Positions 26,609 to 35,575 of a DNA stretch of 64,000 bases are shown here, piece by piece; the stretch's first letter is position 1; every line of letters starts with the position of its first letter. The position numbers and the translations under genes were made by a program. The notes below the pieces were generated by a model. It did no database searches. It was given only the letters and a program-made list of their open reading frames with translations, and was not told the DNA's origin. The stretch comes from RGEC01 sp964626685 (GTDB lineage Bacteria > Bacteroidota > Bacteroidia > NS11-12g > UBA955), in NCBI GenBank assembly GCA_964626685.1, contig CAZVJY010000006.1:1-64000 (forward strand), given 5' to 3'.

Positions 26609-26624
26609 GTTAGATTTGATTGGG

Positions 26625-28253
26625 TTGCGAAGAATAAGATTACATTATTATCTGCTGATTCTGCTGGCAGGGATGCTACAGAAATTGCATGCGCAAAACA
26701 CATCAGTACTGCTTAAAATTGATTTGAGGCATTATACTGCTGTCTCGGCAAAGCTTTTTCAGCAGACAGGTTTGGTGCTTTATCCGGTAGATGCGGATTT
26801 TGGTTTGTATCGGCTGCAGGTACGAGAGGAGAGGATATCAGCTTTGTTTTTGCGTACTATCAATGCTGTCGAGGGGGTTCAGGCGGTGCAGCGCTCTCGC
26901 CAAATCACCCGCAGAAAAAATCCTGATGATCCCTTGTTTAGTGTTCAAAACTACCTCAGCACCATCCGTGCACCCTGGTTTTGGGACAGAAATACGGGTG
27001 GGGTTAACAGGAGAGGGGATACCCTGGTTGTGGCAATGGTGGATGATGGCATGGATACCGTTCACCCGGATCTAAAACCCAACATGTGGTTCAACCGCAA
27101 TGAAATACCCTGGAACGGCAAGGATGATGATTCCAACGGGTATGTGGATGATTTCCGCGGCTGGAATGGTGGCGATTCCAATCACAAAACGTTTACAACC
27201 CAGAGCATGTTTGCCCATGGAACTCAGGTTGCTGGTATTTCAGGTGCCGCAGGCAACAATACAATAGGGATTTCCGGTATTAACTGGCAGGTGAAACTGA
27301 TGCCGTTATTGTGTTATCCGCTCAATGGGGTTGATGGCGATCTGGGTGTGATACGCAGTATGCTTTATGCGCTGCGAATGAAACAGTTGTACATGAAATC
27401 CGAAGGTAAGAAAGGTGCATTTATAGTGGCCCTGAACACTTCCGTTGGTATTGATGGTGCATTTCCCAATGAAGAACCCATATGGTGCAGTCTATACGAT
27501 TCTTTGGGTAATGCCGGAATCATAAGCAGTATAGCCACAACCAACAGCAATGTAGATGTGGGTGTATCCGGCGATATTCCGAGTTTGTGTCCTAGTTCTT
27601 TTACCCTTGTGGTAAACAATACGGATGCAAACGACAACCGTATGAATTCCGGTTACAATGCTGTGCACGTAGATATGGCATCCCCCGGTCAGGATGTTTA
27701 TACGACCCAGCTGAACTCATACAGCGGGCCTAATGGACCGTATGCAAGGGTTAGCGGCACTTCATTTGCTGCGCCGCAGGTTGGCGCCGCCGCCGCCTTG
27801 CTTTGCGCTGAAGTCTGCGATTCTTTCTGGACAGTGCACAAAAATCAGCCCGATTCTGCCTCTAAACTGCTTCGTTCCTGGATTTTAAGGGGTGTGGATG
27901 TCCTGCCATCCTTGAATGGTAAATGCGCCACAGAGGGCCGCCTGAATATCGAGAAAGCGAGGGCTGAGATGAATGTATGGTGTACTTCCGTAAACCAAAA
28001 CCTAAAGATCCTGACCAAGGTTTACCCCAATCCGGCATTGCCTGGACAGGTTATTGTATGGAGCGGAGTGCTGCCTAATACTGGTGCAGTAAAATTGTAC
28101 ACCATGGATGGCAGGCAGGTAGCTGAACTTACAGCTACGAAAAGGAAGGAGATAAGGCTTCCGGATTTGTCTGCCGGTTTTTATGTATTGCAGGGGAATT
28201 CCCCTGAAGGCATCATTCGTACCCGTATATTTATATCAGAAATGCCTAGGTAA
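26625..28253 (+). CDS. Subtilisin-like S8 peptidase with T9SS sorting domain
   Basis: About 542 residues. Catalytic Asp is in VAMVDDGMD, His in FAHGTQVAG and Ser in SGTSFAAPQVGAAA, so the S8 triad is complete. The last 80 residues carry a type A sorting domain (KVYPNPALPGQVIVW ... LPDLSAGFYVLQG). It should be an exported surface or secreted protease. No ATG gives a full signal peptide; I chose TTG at 26625 (RRIRLHYYLLILLAG follows). TTG at 26616 is also possible. Its stop overlaps the convergent paaD by 8 bp. Confidence 0.9.
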   Translation: MRRIRLHYYLLILLAGMLQKLHAQNTSVLLKIDLRHYTAVSAKLFQQTGLVLYPVDADFGLYRLQVREERISALFLRTINAVEGVQAVQRSRQITRRKNPDDPLFSVQNYLSTIRAPWFWDRNTGGVNRRGDTLVVAMVDDGMDTVHPDLKPNMWFNRNEIPWNGKDDDSNGYVDDFRGWNGGDSNHKTFTTQSMFAHGTQVAGISGAAGNNTIGISGINWQVKLMPLLCYPLNGVDGDLGVIRSMLYALRMKQLYMKSEGKKGAFIVALNTSVGIDGAFPNEEPIWCSLYDSLGNAGIISSIATTNSNVDVGVSGDIPSLCPSSFTLVVNNTDANDNRMNSGYNAVHVDMASPGQDVYTTQLNSYSGPNGPYARVSGTSFAAPQVGAAAALLCAEVCDSFWTVHKNQPDSASKLLRSWILRGVDVLPSLNGKCATEGRLNIEKARAEMNVWCTSVNQNLKILTKVYPNPALPGQVIVWSGVLPNTGAVKLYTMDGRQVAELTATKRKEIRLPDLSAGFYVLQGNSPEGIIRTRIFISEMPR

Positions 28254-28731
28254 CCGGCTTGAATGCCTCAAAGGCATTGTGGCAGTTTTTACAGTAATGC
28301 ATGCTGCGGCATAATGTGGGGCCAAATGGTGTTTGCATCGTCGTGTTTCTACTGTCACAAAGGGGGCAGGCAATATCACTCAATACATCCAGTTCTATGT
28401 AACCTGCATGCTTTGGGGGAGGCGCAAGTCCATGTTTTTTCAAGGCAGCCAGACCTTTTTCTGAAATCATGTTGCTGTTCCATGCTACCTCAAAACTGGT
28501 GCTCACTTTTGGGTTTTCATATCCTGATTCCTTGAGTTTATCATGCACCAATTGTTCCATCACACGCAGGGCAGGGCAACCCGAAAATGTGGGTGTAAGC
28601 TTCACATGTGGGTTGCGGTTATCCCATTCTACACCCGTAACAATACCCAGATCCACCAGTGAAATGGTAGGAATCTCAGGATCCATGACAGTTTCCAGAA
28701 GCTGATAAATGGCTGCTGTGTGATCCTCCAT
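28246..28731 (-). CDS. paaD: Phenylacetyl-CoA epoxidase assembly protein PaaD
   Basis: About 161 residues from the ATG at 28731, 4 nt after paaC. An N-terminal MIP18/DUF59 domain (VMDPEIPTISLVDLGIV ... FSGCPALRVME) is followed by a zinc-ribbon-like tail with CPLC and CKNC. PaaD is thought to help assemble the metal centre of the PaaABC epoxidase. Last gene of the paa operon here; the reductase gene paaE is not in the window. Confidence 0.93.
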   Translation of the reverse strand: MEDHTAAIYQLLETVMDPEIPTISLVDLGIVTGVEWDNRNPHVKLTPTFSGCPALRVMEQLVHDKLKESGYENPKVSTSFEVAWNSNMISEKGLAALKKHGLAPPPKHAGYIELDVLSDIACPLCDSRNTTMQTPFGPTLCRSMHYCKNCHNAFEAFKPVT

Positions 28732-28735
28732 ATAA

Positions 28736-29506
28736 TTACCAGTCAGCGCCGGGATCAATCTGAAATACCTCGCTCATTTCATTCAGCAGGGGCTGCAGGT
28801 GTTCGGTATGAAAGCCTTTTCTGCCGCCAAATGCAGGTGTCACATCCCCAGCATCAGGAAGGGAATACCCGTGTTTTTGAAGTTCGGCATTTACTTTTTC
28901 CAGCCATTGATTTCTCAAAGCGGCTTCTCCCTCAAAAATGCCTGCTTCTTTGAGCTCAGCTTCGTAATCGCCTTCTTCGAAAATGCCCAGTGCCAGCGGA
29001 AAGGTGGCATTAATGGCAGACTGCATGCGCGCCTTACTTTCCTCTGTACCCTGACTAAGTTGTTTCATCCAAACATCGGCATGCATGGTGTGGTATTTGA
29101 TTTCACCCCTGAATTTTCTGGATATCATGGACAAACCTTCAAAGGAGGAATTTTCAAGCATGGCAAAGCGAATGGCATCAGCGTGATCAAAAAAGAAATG
29201 TCTAGCCAGGCTGAAATCGTATTCTCCAATGGGCATTTCTACCAGGTGACAGTTATGAAACTGCTTGTCGTTGCGGGTGAATGCCACAATATCCGGAATA
29301 TTTTCGCCCAACTCATGCAACAATTCATACAGGGCAAGGCTTTGTCCAAGTTTGTCCTGAGCCATACTGCTGAAAGCAATATCTTCTTCCAGCACAGGCC
29401 CCAGGCCTGTCCACTCGCTGTTCCTGTGGCCCAGAATTAATAAATCGTCGGCCATTTTATAGAGAAGCTCTTTGAGCCCCTCAACGTGTCTTTCTGTCAA
29501 TTCCAT
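28736..29506 (-). CDS. paaC: Phenylacetyl-CoA epoxidase structural subunit PaaC
   Basis: 256 residues, ferritin-like helical protein. DDLLILGHRNSEWTG, LEEDIAFSSMAQDKLGQS and GEIKYHTMHADVW are typical of PaaC, the partner that stabilises the catalytic subunit PaaA in 1,2-epoxidation of phenylacetyl-CoA. It begins 3 nt after paaB. Confidence 0.95.
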   Translation of the reverse strand: MELTERHVEGLKELLYKMADDLLILGHRNSEWTGLGPVLEEDIAFSSMAQDKLGQSLALYELLHELGENIPDIVAFTRNDKQFHNCHLVEMPIGEYDFSLARHFFFDHADAIRFAMLENSSFEGLSMISRKFRGEIKYHTMHADVWMKQLSQGTEESKARMQSAINATFPLALGIFEEGDYEAELKEAGIFEGEAALRNQWLEKVNAELQKHGYSLPDAGDVTPAFGGRKGFHTEHLQPLLNEMSEVFQIDPGADW

Positions 29507-29509
29507 GGT

Positions 29510-29884
29510 TTAGCTGTTTTGTTTGGCTTTAAATGCCTGAATTCTGTCCATAACTTTATATACTTCAGGTTCACGGTATTTCTTTTCAGGAGTGGTTGCA
29601 AAAATGTCCTCGTCCTCGTACTCTGTTGCAAATACATCAGCGGTTTTTACAACCCAAAGGTTCACGCATACGCCGCGGCGGGCATATTGCTCTTTTGCAA
29701 ACAGGATAGCCAGTTCGGCATCGGGGGCGTGCAAACTCCCAACATGAACGTGGTGGGTTCCGCGTTTTTTCTGCTGGAATACCTCGTAGGTGTGCCATTG
29801 ATCCATAGGCTGCTGAATGCCGTCTTTGGACTCGTCGTCAATACCGGCGCGGGTTATTCTGGGGTCTAATGATTTAATAATCAT
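29510..29884 (-). CDS. paaB: Phenylacetyl-CoA epoxidase subunit PaaB
   Basis: 124 residues, longer than the roughly 95-residue enterobacterial form. WHTYEVFQQKKRGTHHVHVG and HAPDAELAILFAKEQYARR are diagnostic of PaaB, which bridges PaaAC heterodimers. Its ATG overlaps the TGA of the upstream T9SS gene (ATGA), so its translation is probably coupled to an unrelated exported protein. Confidence 0.94.
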   Translation of the reverse strand: MIIKSLDPRITRAGIDDESKDGIQQPMDQWHTYEVFQQKKRGTHHVHVGSLHAPDAELAILFAKEQYARRGVCVNLWVVKTADVFATEYEDEDIFATTPEKKYREPEVYKVMDRIQAFKAKQNS

Positions 29885-31293
29885 GGGTTAATTATCAGTT
29901 TCTGTGTTGTTCCGGTTTCGGGAGATACCAGCAAATAAATACCTGCCGACATGCCTGTGAGCGATACACTGTCGCCATTTTTTAAAGGGTTAATATGTTT
30001 TAAAATACGACCTTCTGTATTCATTACATAAAGTGAGGTTTGTTTCACGCCGGCAAGGCTAACTTTGGTGCAGTCTTTGGCCGGATTGGGGAAGATGCTA
30101 AAAATGGCCTGTTCTTGAATTGTATTGGTTTTAACACCAAAATTGCCGAATTCAATATTGTCTATCCATGCCTGACTTTCAGGACTTACCATCTTTAAAC
30201 CGGTTGAATCGGTGATGTAAAAGGCAATGGTCGCTTTGTCGCAGTTACCTGTGTAGCCGGGCAACCACACAATGTCTTTCTCAAACTTGCTGTATTTACC
30301 ATTGGTGCTGTCAATAGTAATGATAGTTGAACCTACTATACTGTCAGCATTAAACAGGTTTACAAATCCCATCAGCCTGTCGCCTTTAACAAGATCTGTT
30401 TTTGCATACCCACGGAAAGATTGAGGACGACCGCTATAACTGAAGGATGGTTGCTCCGCATCTGGTGTTATCTGGTCAATCATGTTCCTACTACGGGTGG
30501 TTATACAAAAAGCAGGGAAGGAATCATTTTTTGCATTGGGTGTCGTGTTGACAAAACCTTTCAGCCACAAGGCATACGAGCCCGTGTGTGCATCAATGCT
30601 TCGGGTATTGAATGCGCCATTTATGCCTGCATTGAACGCGAGCATGTGGTGTGTTGTCCAGTCACCGGGATAAGTTATTCCTGTTTCATTCCAGGTGGCA
30701 AAATCATGATTGGGAATAGCAGTAACAGAATTGTTTCCTGCAAACAGTTGCAAGCCTGAGATGCTAATGTATCCGTTACCAAGTGGTCCGTTTACAGGAT
30801 TGGCTGAATAGATAATGAGGTAGGCAGTATCGCACACCACACCAGCATCAGGATGAATATAGTCCAGCGCAAAACTCAGTGTTTTACTGATGTGGCTACC
30901 CTGTATCATCATTTCCTGAAAGACGGCAGGTGCAGAGTCCCCTGACTTCATGGCAAAAAAGTAAATGTAAGCAGTATCGCCATCCAGTGAAGATTCAAAG
31001 GTAATCTTCAGGGAATCCGGAGTGCCGTTGATTCTGAAAGCGGGAGCCTGTATGCCGGAATCATCAAATTTCAGCAATGATGCGGATGAATACAGGTCGT
31101 CTGTTTTGCTGTTTGACAATCGGATGCCTTTGTTTTTGGAAACAATGCCCTGTGTATTCCAAATGGCAGCTTTGCTTCTGCTTTTCCCATCAAACCACTC
31201 GAAATATGGGTTGGGTATGTTTTGTGCACTCACCAAAGTGACTGACATTGACAAAATCAACATCAAAAATGTATTTGAGAGTAGGGTTTTCAT
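29881..31293 (-). CDS. T9SS-sorted exported protein inserted in the paa operon
   Basis: About 470 residues from the ATG at 31293; MKTLLSNTFLMLILSMSVT is a clear signal peptide start, whereas the longer frame opens inside paaA. The body has two beta-rich carbohydrate-binding-like modules (a conserved IPNHDFATW and an AWIDNIEFG strand) and a C-terminal type A sorting domain (SIFPNPAKDCTKVSLAG ... LTGMSAGIYLLVSP). No enzymatic motif is visible. It begins 11 nt after the paaA stop and ends overlapping the paaB start, so it is embedded in the operon. Confidence 0.9.
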   Translation of the reverse strand: MKTLLSNTFLMLILSMSVTLVSAQNIPNPYFEWFDGKSRSKAAIWNTQGIVSKNKGIRLSNSKTDDLYSSASLLKFDDSGIQAPAFRINGTPDSLKITFESSLDGDTAYIYFFAMKSGDSAPAVFQEMMIQGSHISKTLSFALDYIHPDAGVVCDTAYLIIYSANPVNGPLGNGYISISGLQLFAGNNSVTAIPNHDFATWNETGITYPGDWTTHHMLAFNAGINGAFNTRSIDAHTGSYALWLKGFVNTTPNAKNDSFPAFCITTRSRNMIDQITPDAEQPSFSYSGRPQSFRGYAKTDLVKGDRLMGFVNLFNADSIVGSTIITIDSTNGKYSKFEKDIVWLPGYTGNCDKATIAFYITDSTGLKMVSPESQAWIDNIEFGNFGVKTNTIQEQAIFSIFPNPAKDCTKVSLAGVKQTSLYVMNTEGRILKHINPLKNGDSVSLTGMSAGIYLLVSPETGTTQKLIINP

Positions 31294-31304
31294 AGCGGTG
31301 TTTG

Positions 31305-32294
31305 TTACGCAAGAGGGGTTACATAACGGGCATCTTTTTTCAAAATGGCATTGCGCACCCAACGGCCTTTTTCTTCTGCCATGCGCCTTACTGCAAGTCT
31401 TTCCTTATTACAGGGGCCATCACCGTTGATAACGCGCTTGAATTCTTCCCAATCCGGTTCGGTATATTCCCATTTACCGGTTTCTTCATTCTTTTTAAGG
31501 TTGGGGTCGGGTACAGTAAGACCCAGGTCCCAGATTTTGGGAACATACATGTCAAGAAACTGCTGACGCATGTCGTCGTTGCTGGCCATTTTAACCTTCC
31601 ATTTCATGAGGGTTTCGGTATGCTGAGAAATTTTATCGCTGGGCCCGAAAAAGTGCATTAGAGGAGGCCACCAGCGGTTCATCGCTTCCTGAACCATCTG
31701 ACGTTGTTTTGGGGTTCCAGTGGCCAAAAAAACCACATTGTCATGGCCGTATTTAAGGTGAAATGACTCTTCTGCGCAAATACGGTCAAGTGCTCGGCAA
31801 TAGGGGCCATAGCTTCCTTTGCTGTTGGTGAGCTGATTGATGATAGCACCTGCATCCACAAGCCATGCGATTACTGCACTGTCTGCCCAGGTTTCGGCAG
31901 GATAATTGAAAATATTGCTGTATTTGCTTTTGCCATTGATGAGGTCGTTGATCATGACCTCACGGCTTTTGCCCAGGGTTTCGCAGGCTGAGTAAAGCAA
32001 CTGGGCATGACCTACTTCATCCTGAACTTTGGCCATCAGAGCCAGCTTTCTGCGAAAACCGGGTGCTCGGGTAATCCAGGTGCCTTCAGGAAGTGCGCCA
32101 ATGATTTCGGAATGGGCATGCTGCTCAATCATGCGAATCAGCTGACGGCGGTATTCTTTGGGCATCCAGTCCTGGGGTTCAATTTTTTCACCGGCAGCAA
32201 TGCGGGCTTCGAATTCGGCCAGTTTTACCGGATCTTCACCTGCTGTGAGGCTATTGGTATTTCCGGTGTTTTCTACGTAAGCGTTTCCGTACAT
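31305..32294 (-). CDS. paaA: Phenylacetyl-CoA epoxidase catalytic subunit PaaA
   Basis: 329 residues. Ferritin-like di-iron motifs are seen at IEQHAHSEIIGALPEG, KVQDEVGHAQLLYSA and CAEESFHLKYGHDNV. PaaA epoxidises the aromatic ring of phenylacetyl-CoA with O2 and electrons supplied by PaaE. It starts 12 nt after the tetR stop, making it the second gene of the operon. The N-terminal 30 residues (YVENTGNTNSLTAGEDPV) extend beyond the E. coli form. Confidence 0.96.
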   Translation of the reverse strand: MYGNAYVENTGNTNSLTAGEDPVKLAEFEARIAAGEKIEPQDWMPKEYRRQLIRMIEQHAHSEIIGALPEGTWITRAPGFRRKLALMAKVQDEVGHAQLLYSACETLGKSREVMINDLINGKSKYSNIFNYPAETWADSAVIAWLVDAGAIINQLTNSKGSYGPYCRALDRICAEESFHLKYGHDNVVFLATGTPKQRQMVQEAMNRWWPPLMHFFGPSDKISQHTETLMKWKVKMASNDDMRQQFLDMYVPKIWDLGLTVPDPNLKKNEETGKWEYTEPDWEEFKRVINGDGPCNKERLAVRRMAEEKGRWVRNAILKKDARYVTPLA

Positions 32295-32306
32295 GGTTTT
32301 ATGAAT

Positions 32307-32912
32307 TTAATTATTTTCTTTTTTTAATCCGCTGAGAATGAATTCTGTCAGTTTCTCGGCAATTTCTTCAGATGTCATGAGACCCTTTGGCTTGTACCAT
32401 TCCACGACCCAGTTTAGCGAAGCAAGGATGGTTAGCACGGCAAATTTGTTATTTACATCCTGAAAAACGCCTTCATCTTCACCTTGTTTCAGAATGGTGG
32501 TAAATTCCTTTTCATACGCATCACGCATGGCTACAAAGCGTTGTCGATTTTCGTCTCCCAGGTGCCGCCATTCGTGAACAAATACCCAACCGGCCTGCGT
32601 GTTTTCGGTAAGGATTTTTACATGGTTTTTTACAGCAAGCGATAATTTTTCAATAGGGTTGAAATAAATGTCATTTACCTCGGCCAGGCCATTAAGCAGT
32701 CTTTCTGCCATGTGAAAGCAGGTTTCAGCCAGAATCTCTTCTTTGCCTGAAATGTGATTGTAAAGGCTTGCAGCTTCCATTTTAACTGCTGAAGCAATAT
32801 CCCGCATGGATGTTCCCTGATAACCCATGCGGCACATCATTTCAAGCGAAGCATGCATGATTTGCGCTTTTCGGGGGGATTTTTTGGGTGATATTTTTTC
32901 GCTAACTAACAT
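32307..32912 (-). CDS. TetR/AcrR family regulator of the paa operon
   Basis: 201 residues. The N-terminal helix-turn-helix spans about 14-60 (MMCRMGYQGTSMRDIASAVK, SLYNHISGKEEIL). The C-terminal ligand domain is typical of acyl-CoA-responsive TetR proteins. It is the first gene of the operon, and a perfect palindrome covers its own start codon, so autoregulation and control of paaA-D is the likely role. The ligand is inferred to be phenylacetyl-CoA or a later intermediate, by analogy with PaaR. It diverges from the M28 peptidase. Confidence 0.9.
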   Translation of the reverse strand: MLVSEKISPKKSPRKAQIMHASLEMMCRMGYQGTSMRDIASAVKMEAASLYNHISGKEEILAETCFHMAERLLNGLAEVNDIYFNPIEKLSLAVKNHVKILTENTQAGWVFVHEWRHLGDENRQRFVAMRDAYEKEFTTILKQGEDEGVFQDVNNKFAVLTILASLNWVVEWYKPKGLMTSEEIAEKLTEFILSGLKKENN

Positions 32913-32920
32913 TTGTTAGT
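32905..32920 (-). promoter_or_regulatory. Palindromic operator candidate over the tetR start codon
   Basis: ACTAACA-TT-TGTTAGT is a perfect 7-2-7 inverted repeat. The tetR ATG (32912-32910, minus strand) lies within it and the predicted transcription start is at its upstream edge. Size and symmetry suit a TetR dimer. Confidence 0.7.
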
Positions 32921-32924
32921 AATG

Positions 32925-32955
32925 CAAACTTACACTGTGTGTGGGAAAAATACAA
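32925..32955 (-). promoter_or_regulatory. Promoter of tetR-paa operon
   Basis: Minus strand TTG (32955-32953), 20-bp spacer, then TAAGTTTG (32932-32925), an exact Bacteroidota promoter. The predicted start is near 32920, at the edge of the palindrome. Confidence 0.75.
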
Positions 32956-33015
32956 ATGTTTTTATTTTTAAATGACAGATTTAAGACACACCACCCAGTT
33001 CTTATCTTCGCAACC

Positions 33016-34452
33016 ATGCGTTGCTTATTCACGGCTATTTTTCTTGTTGCATCTGCCGTTCAGGCCCAGATTGATTCGGCCTTCTTTAGAAAGGTTTTTA
33101 ATGAAGCATTAGAAAATGGCCATGCCTATGCCCGGCTGGGGGAGTTGTGTAAAACGATTGGATCGCGTCTATCCGGCAGTCCGCAGGCTGAAAAAGCCGT
33201 GGCTTGGGGCAAACAAATGCTTTCAACTTACGGGTTTGATTCCGTGTATCTGCAGCCGGTAATGGTGCCGCGGTGGGAGCGAAGTAAGACCGAATCACTC
33301 GTTTTTTCATCCTCTGTTTTTAATACGGCCATAAAAGGTGAAAGGCTGCAGGATTATAACTGTGAAGCTTTTGAGGAATTGCCTTTGAAGCCCGCCAAAC
33401 AACACAGTATTCCTGCAGTTGCACTGGGAGGCTCAGTGGGTACCTCTGGAAAACTCAAGGCCGGAATCGTCAGCGTTCACAGCGATGCCCAGCTGGATAG
33501 TCTGGGTAAGGCCGGTGCCTTGAAAGGGAAAATGGTTCTGCTCAACAGGCCGTTTCCTGAAACCTACCTAAATACGTTCAGGGCTTATGGAGCCTGTGTG
33601 GGGCAACGTGTGAACGGAGCTTCCAAAGCCGCTGCATACGGAGCTGTGGCCGTGCTGGTGCGTAGCATGAGCAACCGCTGTGATTTGCATGCACACACCG
33701 GCGTGATGATATACGATGACAAACAGCCCAAAATACCCGCTATGGCCGTGGCAACTGCTATTGCCAACCTGCTAGATAAGTTATCCGTTCAGGATCCCGG
33801 AATGCAGGTGACCATGCAACTGGGCTGTCAGACCCTGCCCGATGTCCCCTCTGCCAATGTAGTAGCTGAATCCCGCGGCACTGCGTTTCCGAAATCGATC
33901 ATTGCGTTTGGCGGCCATTTCGACAGTTGGGACCAGGGAGAAGGCGCGCACGATGACGGGGCAGGTTGCATGCATGCCTTTGAAGCCCTGAGGTTACTGA
34001 AAACCATCGGTTATAAACCAAGGCATACCTTGCGTTGTGTTTGGTGGATGAATGAAGAAAACGGTCTGCGTGGTGCAACGGAATATGCGGCTGTTGCAGG
34101 AAAAACCAATGAAAAACATGTGGCTGCACTGGAAAGCGACCGAGGAGGTTTTACACCAAGAGGCTTTGGTGTTGACAGTGCTTTTCTTTTCAAAGTGATG
34201 AAATACAAACCCTTGCTGGATGCATACGGAATAGGTGAAATTGAAAAGGGCGGGGGCGGTGCAGACATTGGACCCATACGAAAAGTAAATCCCAATGCAG
34301 TATTGGTGGGTTTTATCCCGGATTCACAGCGCTATTTTGATGTGCATCACTCGGAAACCGATGTTTTTGAGAGCGTAAACAAACGTGAACTGCATTTGGG
34401 TGCTGCCGCCGTTGCCATCATGATTGTCATTCTCGACCAGGAGCTGGATTAG
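33016..34452 (+). CDS. Exported M28-family zinc exopeptidase
   Basis: About 478 residues from the ATG at 33016, which gives a clean signal peptide (MRCLFTAIFLVASAVQAQ). A PA-like insert (about 130-240) precedes the catalytic domain. Zinc ligands and catalytic residues are in GGHFDSWDQGEGAHDDGAG (His301 and the following Asp), WWMNEENGLRG, ALESDRGG and YFDVHHSETD. It is probably a periplasmic or secreted aminopeptidase or carboxypeptidase. A -7-like TATCTTCG (33003-33010) lies 5 nt upstream of the ATG. Confidence 0.93.
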   Translation: MRCLFTAIFLVASAVQAQIDSAFFRKVFNEALENGHAYARLGELCKTIGSRLSGSPQAEKAVAWGKQMLSTYGFDSVYLQPVMVPRWERSKTESLVFSSSVFNTAIKGERLQDYNCEAFEELPLKPAKQHSIPAVALGGSVGTSGKLKAGIVSVHSDAQLDSLGKAGALKGKMVLLNRPFPETYLNTFRAYGACVGQRVNGASKAAAYGAVAVLVRSMSNRCDLHAHTGVMIYDDKQPKIPAMAVATAIANLLDKLSVQDPGMQVTMQLGCQTLPDVPSANVVAESRGTAFPKSIIAFGGHFDSWDQGEGAHDDGAGCMHAFEALRLLKTIGYKPRHTLRCVWWMNEENGLRGATEYAAVAGKTNEKHVAALESDRGGFTPRGFGVDSAFLFKVMKYKPLLDAYGIGEIEKGGGGADIGPIRKVNPNAVLVGFIPDSQRYFDVHHSETDVFESVNKRELHLGAAAVAIMIVILDQELD

Positions 34453-34489
34453 TCAGGTATTTTTGGAGATCTCCCTGAAAATTCGTACA

Positions 34490-35575
34490 TTATAATTTTA
34501 TCAGGCGCTCAAAAACCTTTACGCCACGGTCATCCACGTATTCAACCCAATATAATCCGCCTGGCAACTGGGCAATATTCATTTCGCCATAGATGTTGGG
34601 AGTGATGTTTTTAACCAATTGTCCGTCAGGTCTGTAAATACCGCAATAACTACCGGGCAGGCTATGCTTCAGTTGTAGCCTGTCTCCTGCAGGGTTGGGT
34701 ACAAGACCGTGTCCTTTGACCTGCGTACGCTTTGTTTTTGCGGCAGGTAACAACAATTCAAAAACAGCTGCGCTGTCAACGCCGTAAGCCTCGCCACTGA
34801 AAAGAATGCTGCCCGTAGTAGATTGGCAAACCGTTTCTATCTGTTTTGTACCGGTATACGTCAGATTGTAAGCTTTTCCCGTTCCATGCTGTATGCGGCC
34901 ATGCAGCATCTTGCAGGTGTACAAAAGGGGCTTAAGGGAAAACGTAATATTTGGCACGTACCCGCACAGCAGCAGTTCATCGTTTCGCAAATGGGCTCCG
35001 GTTACCCAGAAAGGTGGTTGGACGGTATCGCTGATGCTGGCTACATAGTTTCCTGCAATCACGGGCAATGCATAAACCCTGCAAATACCAGAGGCTTTGC
35101 TTTTGCTGAACAGATAAAGGGAGTCTTCGGTTGCTACCATGGCTTCGCAATCAAAGTTGGTGAACTGGCTGGATGTAAAGTCAGTCTGGTCAGCGTAGCT
35201 AAAAGCAATCACCTCAGGCACAACCTTCTTTTTACCGAGGCTGTCTGCTGGAAACTTGAGTATTTTCAGGTCCTTTCGGGTGCCATTGTTGTTACCAAAA
35301 TCACCAATGAAAAAATGCGTGGCATTGGCAGCCATGTCTTCCCAGTCAGTATTGGGTTTCAGCAGGGTAGTGGTATCAATGATTTTCCCTTTGGCATCCA
35401 GCTCAAACATCATAGCCGGAGAACCACCATCTCCATGGGCGAAGTAGCGGTTTTGCCAAATGGTCATTCCGCTGATTTCTGTGAGCGGTGATGAGAGGTT
35501 GTACCATTTTTTGATGGTTTGTGCGCTACTCTGATGCATTACCACAAGAAGAATGAGGAAAACGATGTTTCTCAT
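34490..35575 (-). CDS. T9SS-sorted exported protein, propeller-like
   Basis: 361 residues. Signal peptide to about residue 18 (MHQSSAQ). The core has beta-propeller-like strands, with TDWEDMAAN and FFIGDFGNNNGTR, a motif shared by many Bacteroidota extracellular proteins, and FDCEAMVATEDSLYLFSK. The C-terminus is a sorting domain (GLVPNPAGDRLQLKH ... LPGGLYWVEY). No catalytic site is recognised. Its ATG overlaps the amidohydrolase stop by 4 nt, so the two are translated together. Confidence 0.85.
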   Translation of the reverse strand: MRNIVFLILLVVMHQSSAQTIKKWYNLSSPLTEISGMTIWQNRYFAHGDGGSPAMMFELDAKGKIIDTTTLLKPNTDWEDMAANATHFFIGDFGNNNGTRKDLKILKFPADSLGKKKVVPEVIAFSYADQTDFTSSQFTNFDCEAMVATEDSLYLFSKSKASGICRVYALPVIAGNYVASISDTVQPPFWVTGAHLRNDELLLCGYVPNITFSLKPLLYTCKMLHGRIQHGTGKAYNLTYTGTKQIETVCQSTTGSILFSGEAYGVDSAAVFELLLPAAKTKRTQVKGHGLVPNPAGDRLQLKHSLPGSYCGIYRPDGQLVKNITPNIYGEMNIAQLPGGLYWVEYVDDRGVKVFERLIKL

